A stretch of DNA of 23,047 bases. It comes from Amylostereum areolatum. Taxonomy: Eukaryota > Basidiomycota > Agaricomycetes > Russulales > Stereaceae. Below the pieces are notes generated by a model, which worked only from the letters and a program-made list of their open reading frames with translations, was not told where the DNA came from and ran no database searches. The translations under genes and the position numbers were made by a program. Where the stretch lies: contig SAXG01000166.1 of the NCBI GenBank assembly GCA_012932865.1, positions 1 to 23,047 on the forward strand, in the 5' to 3' direction. Shown piece by piece: positions 16,191 through 23,047 of this stretch. Numbering within the stretch: position 1 is the first letter of the stretch; each line of letters opens with the position of its first letter.

Positions 16191-19100
16191 ATGCCCGCCG
16201 CTGCCTGATACGCATGCCCTCACTGCCCGAACAAGCTGACAACCCCGCGCGGACGCAAGATGCACTGTGACCGTGTTCACCCTGGCCTCCCTCACCTTCC
16301 CCCGTCCCCGTCCCTCAGCCCTGAGCCTGTCAAACCCTCCACCCCACTGAACTCCCCCCCACCTCAAACGCCTCCCTGGTCTCCGGAACCGAGCCCCCCA
16401 TGGGACGGTGGCCCTCCAGCTGCCACAGTCCACCATCCCTATCTCGACGGTAGGTTTCTTGCCCTTGGCCAACCGTTTATTGCTCATCAATTGCTTCATA
16501 GGACGTCCTTGCGACGAAAATGGTATCTACCTGCCCGACGGAACACCCCTGCCTCCGCGCAACCCTGGCCCTGGTCCCGACTGGGCCCCGTTTCAAGACC
16601 GACCCACATTCCAGCTCGCAGACTTTCTCTTCCGGGAGGAGCAGATGTCTGCCGGCAAGCTTGACCACTTGTTTGCCCTCTGGGGAGAACGGCATGCGGA
16701 AGACGCCCCTTTCGCAGCCCACAAGGAGCTCTACAAGACTATCGACCACATTACTCACGGCGACGCTCCGTGGCGCTCCTTCAAGACGGCCTACACGGGC
16801 GACATTGCCCCCGAAGCCCCCTCCTGGAAGACGCGTGAGCTCGAGGTGTGGTTCCGCGACCCGGATGCGGTCCTGACCAACATCCTCGACAACCCGGAGT
16901 TCAAGTTCGCCTTCGATGCCGCGCCCCTTCATCACTACGATGCCGACGGCAAGCGGCGGTGGACAAACTTCATGACGGGCAATTTCGCATGGCGCCAATC
17001 AGTACGTACTTATCGCACCACCCACTTTCCGCCCTTGACGGCTTTCATGCAGGACAAGATATACGAGGACGACGAGACCACCGAGGGTGCGATGTACGTG
17101 CCCATCATCCTCGGCAGCGACAAGACCACGGTATCTGTGGCCACGGGCAGCGTAGAGTACCACCCGTTGTACATTTCCATCGGCAATCTTCACAACGCCG
17201 CGTGCCGTGCACATCGCAACGCTCTCATCCCTCTCGGTTTCCTCGCTATACCTACATGTATGTCGCGTACACGACTTGCTCGATTGTAAACCTAATGTGA
17301 TCTCCTTGCCAGCGGATCGACGCGAGGACAACGATGCTGAGTTTCGCGCCTTCAAGCGGCAGCTAATGCACTCGTCGATCAGCGCCATCCTTCAGTCCAT
17401 CCGTGGCCACATGACCACCCCCGTCGTTCGCAGGTGCCCGGACGGACACTTCCGTCGTGTGATCTTCGACATCGGACCCTTCATCGCGGACTACCCTGAG
17501 CAGTGCGATCTAGCAGGGATTGTCCAAGGTTGGTGCTTCAGGTGAGCTCAACTGCTTGTGTTGCCTACCGGTAAGCTCACCACTGGAAAGATGTGATGCA
17601 GCACCAGACGACCTCGACGGGCCCGGTGACACGCGCACGCGTGACTGGACGGATTTTATGGTATCGGAGTACGAGATTGGCGATCTACGGCTCAACTGGG
17701 GCATTGATGGCACTACTGTGGTGAGTCTACGCCCGTCGTTTCATGGCTTCATTTCTGACCACGCCGTCAGCCTTTCACAAACGATTTCCCCCGCGCCAAC
17801 ATACACCAGCTGCTTACCCCCGACCTCCTCCATCAGCTTATCAAGGGCTGTTTCAAGGACCACCTTGTCGAATGGGTTGGCAAGTATCTCTTGCAGACGC
17901 ACGGGAAGCAACGTGCTGACCTGTACATGGATGACATAGACCGCCGGTAGGTGCCTTGGCCACACTTACTTGATGAACCCGCTAACCTCGTGGAACCCCC
18001 AGTCTAGCCGCTGTTCCCGCCTTCCCTGGCCTGCGGCGATTCCCGCACGGCCGCCGCTTCAAACAATGGACGGGGGACGATTCGAAAGGCTTGATGAAGG
18101 TATGTCCTTCCCCACCCTTGTCCTGCACCTCACTGACATTCTGATCCAGATCTACATACCAGCCATTGTCGACTACGTCCCGCCGGACATGGTTCGCGCC
18201 ATTTCCGCAATGCTCGACTTCTATTACCTCGTCCGCCGCCCCGATATCAACGAGGACACCCTCGATGCCATCAAGGATGCCCTGGCCCGCTTCCACCTCT
18301 ACCGGGAGATCTTCCGCACCACCGGTGTTCGCGGCGCTCGTGGCTTCAACCTCCCCCGCCAGCATGCCATGTCACACTACCTGGTTCTCACCCAAGACTT
18401 CGGTGTTGCAGCTGGCCATTGCTCGTCAATCACGGAGTCCCGTCACATCAGCGCCGTCAAAGAGCCGTGGCGCCGTTCTAATCGCTACGAGGCTCTAGGT
18501 CAAATGCTCACAATCAACCAGAGGCTCGACAAACTGACCGCCGCTCGTGCTGATTTTGTGGACCGTGGCTTGCTCCCCGAGAATCGGCGTCTCCCACCCA
18601 ACTTTCCTGCCGCTCCCGGCCACGCCGCACCTCAAGTGCACGTCCCACCCGACAACGAAGCTATTGAGCTCCAGGAGTTGCACGAACAGATACATGCTGA
18701 TGTACAGGATGCAGAAGCTGCTGATGGTGTTGTCACAACTGACATTATGCTGCCCAAGCGTGCAGGTGCGTGACCAGCTCTGTTAATCACTGCTCACTTC
18801 TCACTCCTTCCTCCAGCCCGTGGTTATCCGCGCATAATTGACGATGTTGCGCAAGTGATCAATCATCCAAATCTCGTGATTCTTACTCGCCGCTTCCTGT
18901 TTCAACAGCTCCACCCCCTTGATCCTCTCCCACCCGACAACAACCTCCAGGAAGACCCTCGACGCATCCGTGTCTTCCACTCCGCTCACGCCTACTTCCA
19001 CTCCCCTAGCGATGTCTCCGGTCTGGAAGGCATGCACCACGAGATCATCCGTTCCACACCTCAGTGGCACAGGTCCGGTCCGCGCAGAGACACAATCTAC

Positions 19101-19463
19101 ATCGTCGAAGACGAGACTCTCCCAGGGATGCACGGCATGGCCATCACGCGTGTCCAACTTTTTTTCTTGTTCCGTCACTATGGGACCGTCTACCCGTGCG
19201 CGCTGCTCGACCACTTCAAGCGTGTAGGGACGGGTCCCGATCCTGTAACGGGTATGTGGAAGGTTGTCCCCCAGAGGACAAACCATGGCCGCCTGCAGAC
19301 CGTCGAACACCTTGACACTGTCATGCGCGCCGCACACCTCATCCCCCACTTTGGTGCTGGGTTTGTTCCCGATTACTGGCCACATTCCCTTACCCTGGAC
19401 GCGTTCAATACTTACTACGTTAATAAGTACGCGGACCATCACTCCCATCAAATAGCGTACTAG
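16191..19463 (+). CDS. Plavaka-type DNA transposase, copy 2 (nine exons, in-frame TGA at codon 6)
   Basis: Exons 16191-16449, 16502-17001, 17053-17257, 17313-17528, 17602-17720, 17771-17946, 18003-18099, 18150-18765 and 18817-19463 total 945 codons with consistent phase. From ATG 16191 the frame reads MPAAA, then TGA (16206), then YACPHCPNKLTTPRGRKMHC and DRVH, a C-x2-C-x12-H-x4-H zinc finger (16215-16277). The finger is therefore in frame but behind a stop. The next in-frame ATG (16260) lies inside the finger, between its Cys and His pairs. Downstream motifs are as in copy 1 (SDKTTVSVATG, FIADYPEQ, SSITESRHI, YVNKYADHHSH). Intron 17529-17601 keeps phase but removes the QGWC region common in this family and uses a weak GTTGGT donor. 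It may be a recently inactivated copy or one translated without its finger. No terminal repeats found. Confidence 0.85.
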
Positions 19464-20136
19464 AGTGGACTTTGTATTGCTTCCTATTACTTAACGATTT
19501 TTGTAATAGACTTCATTTGATAAGCTACAGTATGAAAATCGGGATCGCCTCGGAGCTCACTTAGGTCTGAATAGGTCATCAGGCCGAGACTTATCAGATC
19601 CCCACGACCTCGCCAACACGACGCGGCACGCGATAGGCCGGCAAAGGCCGGTTAGGTGGCCAGAGGTCGAAATAGGTGAGGTGCACTTTTCCTGATGTTG
19701 CTTTTAAGCGTCTTTGAAATTAGAGGCTCGCTCTGCGCCCCCCTTCCCACATACAAATTGGGAGCCAATCGACTGCTTTGAATCTATCTCTGCTTTCCCA
19801 TCTCTGCGACCCATGACCTGCTGCTCTACTTCTCCATGAGCCAATGAATTGTTTTGAATCTATCGCTCTCCTTGATCTCTCCGCCTCGTAACTGGTCGAC
19901 ATGCTTCCCATCGTAGTATCTGGTCTGATGGAATATTCCCTCGACCTCCTAAAGGTGTCGCTAGATGCTAGATTCACCGATACGTGCACATTGACGCTCT
20001 GCGCCGGAGGGTCGAGACTCAATGTCTCGACTGAGTATACTCACTAATCTATTGTTCACTCGGTTATCGCAATTGTCAAACAACGACACTGTGATGGAAT
20101 TGTTAGACTTTGAAAGGACGGTCGGCGTCAGGCGCA
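19464..20136. other. Non-coding tail downstream of Plavaka, copy 2
   Basis: Same sequence as 3787-4459. I see no gene. It holds AGGT-rich words (about 19563-19682) and an imperfect 74-base-period direct repeat containing GAGCCAAT. Confidence 0.6.
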
Positions 20137-20992
20137 TTACAGAGGCGGAGGACAATATTTGGGCCACATGAGGTGAACGGGATCGCGACGCCGAAGAGGA
20201 CCCGTGAAGCTCCTGCAGATGTGTGTCCGCCAAAGTGCATTTTTTGAGGCAAAAGTTGTCGAAATCGCTCCCCAGAAAGTGCATCTTTTGAGCCAAAATC
20301 TGGATATCCTTGTCAGAAAAGTGCATTTTTGAGGCCGTCTGGGCCAACTTTTAATGCCAAAAAGCTTGGTCCTGAGCCGGAGACGGCGGAAAAACGGCAC
20401 GTGCTTCAGGAACAGGGCCGAGTCTTAGCCGAAAGTGCATTTTTGGGGCCTAAAAAAGTGCATTTTTTGACCGAAAATCGGGAAGTTCGCCGGACAAACA
20501 TCCACAGGAGCTTCACGGGTCCTCGCCGAAGAATGTGGTCAACGTCGTCATCATTTCTTGGAATCAGCCCCACGTCCAAGTACGCTTCGATATCTCGTAC
20601 ACAGCCTTCCTGTTCAACGTGGACATAGCATAGGAAAGTGTAAAATACGCGCACCGTTAGCGCGGGGATAAGTACACAGGCCGGCGTGATGAGCACAGAG
20701 CAGGTTTTTGGTTCGTGTTTATTGAACGTCGAACGTTTGAATCCATGCACTGTACATGTATAATCGACCCCCGCACTCACCGCCGCTGGCAATTTCCGTT
20801 TGTGTAGGGACACGCCTGACCGATTGGGACAGCGACTGTGTTCGTTCGTTTTGGGCCCCCGCCGTCGTCACCGCTTTTATCTTCCTGCTCCCCGTCGCCG
20901 CTCTCGCGCACCCAAATTGGTACGCTACGATCCGCGAACAAGCTCGAAAGAAGGGCCTTCACGGAGGCGTCCCGGTTCTTGATAGACCACAT
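20137..20992 (-). pseudogene. Minus-strand gene fragment interrupted by the TIR element, copy 2
   Basis: Duplicate of 4460-5315: ATG at 20992, donor GTGAGT at 20780, a second stretch with EGCVRDIEAYLDVGLIPRN up to 20525, the inserted element, then RRDPVHLMWPKYCPPPL. Here the upstream neighbour differs: copy 1 continues into block X at its left edge, copy 2 joins the opposite edge of X. Unrecognised protein. Confidence 0.4.
20196..20524. mobile_element. 329-bp MITE-like element, copy 2
   Basis: Duplicate of 4519-4847 carried along with block R'. Inverted arms at 20196-20231 and 20488-20524, GCCGAA on both sides (20190-20195 and 20525-20530), and five internal AAAGTGCAT-type motifs. It is not an independent insertion, because the flanks are the same as in copy 1. 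Confidence 0.8.
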
Positions 20993-21088
20993 CGTCGTGT
21001 AGTAGCGTGGCGGAAGTGGCTAAGCGCTCGGCCGAAGGCATGAAAGAAACAGTTGGTAGAGGCGAGTGGTGAGGCAAGGTGGGTACGA

Positions 21089-21337
21089 TTTCACACCTGG
21101 TGATCTCTTACCCAAGAACATCATGGTAGACCTGAAGATGATACAAGTTAACCGGCATCATCGATTGGCCAACTCTGGGTTCTATCCCTCGTTCTGGGAG
21201 TACTGTCGATGCACGATCCCAATTTCATGACACCAGGATGGCGAAGATTTGGAGGTCGTGTATCCGGGAGAACGTCGCCAAACAAGAAAATAGACTCGGT
21301 TAGCAAAATGCTGAATCTCATATGCTGGTTTTTGTGA
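21089..21337 (+). pseudogene. C-terminal fragment of the APH-like gene, inverted copy
   Basis: Matches the last 84 or so codons of the gene at 7153-8156, from just before the THGDLLPKN motif to the stop at 21335. Single-base deletions at about 21130-21250 shift the frame several times. Only SKMLNLICWFL at the end and short pieces such as MHDPNFMTPGW stay readable. No promoter or N-terminal lobe is present, so it cannot be functional. Confidence 0.8.
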
Positions 21338-23047
21338 CGGTATGCTCTCACCACATCATATCCTACATTATGATTGAATAACTTTAGACAATTTGTATGA
21401 CGGCGGTTCAACGCCTGACGACAGCCCGGCTTCAGCTCTATATACGTTACAATGTGCGAAATGAGGCTTTATTCACCAACCATCGACGTTGTTCCGGTCG
21501 CCTTTCCCCCATCATCACTTTACGCTTTCTTTCTTCTTGATGATTTGGTCATGTGTTGATATTCGTGCATGTCCATTGTTGAAGTTTTGATCCACTTATA
21601 CAGAACGAACTGCAACTTAGTTGTCTGGGCATCGCACACACTCAACTTCGCGTCCTCAAGCACCTAGACGCCGCGCCTGGCTCGGTGAGCCAGAAAACAT
21701 CCTCCCACGCGTCGTGCGCTCGTCCGTCGTGCGGGCGATCCTAAACATGTGGTTTCGCTTTGATCCTCCAATGGTATCTAGGTCGTCGTCAGAAACCTCT
21801 CAATAAGGCATGTCGCGCCGCTTGTTTAACACGACGTTGACTCTCACTACTTGCCATTGACGCTGTACCTCAGAATCACCTGAGCAGCATCGCCATGAAA
21901 AGTTCCAGAGAAATATGGAGACTACGTTCTTACTGAATATTGTACGGTACGTCGCTCTCGTGTCCTACATCCCTCAATCCATCAACCAGGATGTTGCTGA
22001 TATTCTAATCCCCAGACGATCATATCAAGAGAACAATGAACAAGAGATAAAATGTTGGCGTCGGGTGACGTCGCCTGCTGATCTAGTGCTCACTACCTTG
22101 TAGGTGTACCAGTAGATTACTGTATCGCCTCGAGCATTCTCTCAGCAGCGGTGCGCTGCGCAGGCTCGCAAGGGAACGTTACTGATTTTCAGGCGGAATG
22201 GTAGAGCGTGTGCACTGACTCCGAGTACTTTGCATGCTGATTAAACCGCACGCCTTGCGTTCTGCCTACTAGCGAGCGTTGTCGCCTCGTTATGCTTGCT
22301 TACCCTTTACTGTACCCTTTAACCCCAAAATGGCCATTCGCGTCCACCTCCGTATGCAATCAGTCTCCGACGCTTCCAACATCCGCAGGAAATACGAGGC
22401 GTTGATGTGGTAGTATATGCGAGGATAATTTGATGTAGGATTTAGGGAGGGAGCGGTTAACATGACATTCTCGTTGTGGTACGTTTCGTCCTTGGTCGCC
22501 CCTTGCCTTCCCTCGCACCGTCTACATTTTTCATCTAGGTTTTCTTTCATGCCCTTGTTATGCTGTGATGCGCTAACGTTATCTAGAATACAATGGTTCC
22601 GTCTACCTGTTTCCTTGCGCATCTCACGATATGCATTGCGGGGACTGGCGCGCACCGAACAACTTCATGTGGGCGGCGAGCGCCGGAGCGTAACCGTGGT
22701 CGGCATTAAATGACGTCGTCGGAGCTGGAGAGCATCGCACTGCAGGCCAGGTAGCAAGTTCATCTCAATAACCAGGCAATGAGCGTTGGCAACAAGATCT
22801 GGTACTCCCTCAGCAGTTTTTGGGTACACGTTAACGCCGGGTACTGGCTACGTTCGGGCCTCGTTTCCACAACATTTAGCCGCGAAAGAGATACACGACC
22901 CGAACAGAAAGGCGCGTCCTTACGATCCCAGCTACGACGCACTTTCCGAGTGGCCAAGCACAGGTCAAAACGGCTCAGAGCGCGAGGAGAAGGGAACGCG
23001 ACGAAGATGGGCATCCCATAGACGAGGAAGATGCGCGTGATTTTCAG
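21338..23047. other. Inverted block X remainder without a supportable gene
   Basis: Mirror of 5412-7152. Frames are shifted relative to the forward copy and none looks like a complete gene. The exon-like piece of 5776-5879 is mirrored near 22575-22690. Confidence 0.5.

Larger units (their letters stand above)
15693..21088. repeat. Duplicated block R', copy 2
   Basis: Second copy of 31-5411 in direct orientation. It includes the 5' end of the gypsy fragment, the junction with Plavaka sequence, the transposase gene, the small inverted-repeat element and the minus-strand gene fragment. Its left part (15693-16501) is the better version of the segment damaged in copy 1, since gypsy pol is an open frame here. 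Identity stops after 21088, where inverted block X begins. Confidence 0.95.
21089..23047. repeat. Block X, inverted and indel-rich copy
   Basis: Reverse complement of 5412-7405. It starts at the base matching 7405 and ends at the window end with the base matching 5412. Net length is 35 bases shorter. Many differences are single-base losses in short homopolymers, for example CCC to CC, GGG to GG and TTTT to TTT near 21130-21260. A real inversion, or a tail of lower sequence quality placed in the wrong orientation, are both possible. Confidence 0.95.

Overview
The window looks like nuclear DNA of a basidiomycete, most likely an Agaricomycete. The evidence is short introns (about 46-73 nt, one of 125 nt) with GT...AG ends and CTGAC/CTAAC-like branch sites, a transposase of the fungal Plavaka type, a Ty3/gypsy chromovirus, and a fungal-style APH-family kinase. 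It is repeat-rich accessory sequence. I saw no bacterial operon, CRISPR array or rRNA, and no convincing tRNA.

Layout. (1) 1-30 is a T-rich edge. (2) Block R (31-5411) holds a gypsy pol fragment on the minus strand, a nine-exon Plavaka transposase on the plus strand (517-3786), and a tail with a 329-bp inverted-repeat element (4519-4847, flanked by a 6-bp target duplication) sitting inside a minus-strand reading frame. (3) Block X (5412-7405) is mostly non-coding or degenerate and includes the 3' end of an APH-like gene. (4) The single-copy core (7406-13228) has the rest of the APH-like gene (7153-8156, minus), an unrecognised 922-residue, three-exon gene (8172-11048, minus), a divergent promoter region of about 1.1 kb, and an unrecognised basic, Ala-rich gene (12185 onward, plus). 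(5) That last gene is cut by a chromovirus LTR (13229-13685) whose pol (13678-about 16101, minus) keeps RNase H, integrase and chromodomain but has lost its 5' half. (6) Block R' (15693-21088) repeats R at a constant offset of 15,677 bases beyond about position 825. (7) The last 1,959 bases (21089-23047) are block X again, reverse-complemented.

The two window ends (1 to about 830, and 21089-23047) differ from their internal partners by many single-base indels, often in homopolymers. The interior R/R' pair agrees almost perfectly; I found one substitution. The inverted tail starts and stops exactly at the edges of X. A sequencing or assembly origin for the tail must therefore be weighed against a real inversion; with the tail flipped, the window is a simple direct duplication of about 7.4 kb.

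Functionally this is a nest of mobile elements around a few resident genes. The most novel-looking items are the small inverted-repeat element with five AAAGTGCAT-type motifs, the unrecognised divergent gene pair, the bZIP/E-box-like sites in the LTR, and the gypsy-Plavaka fusion shared by both copies. All splice models are by eye.
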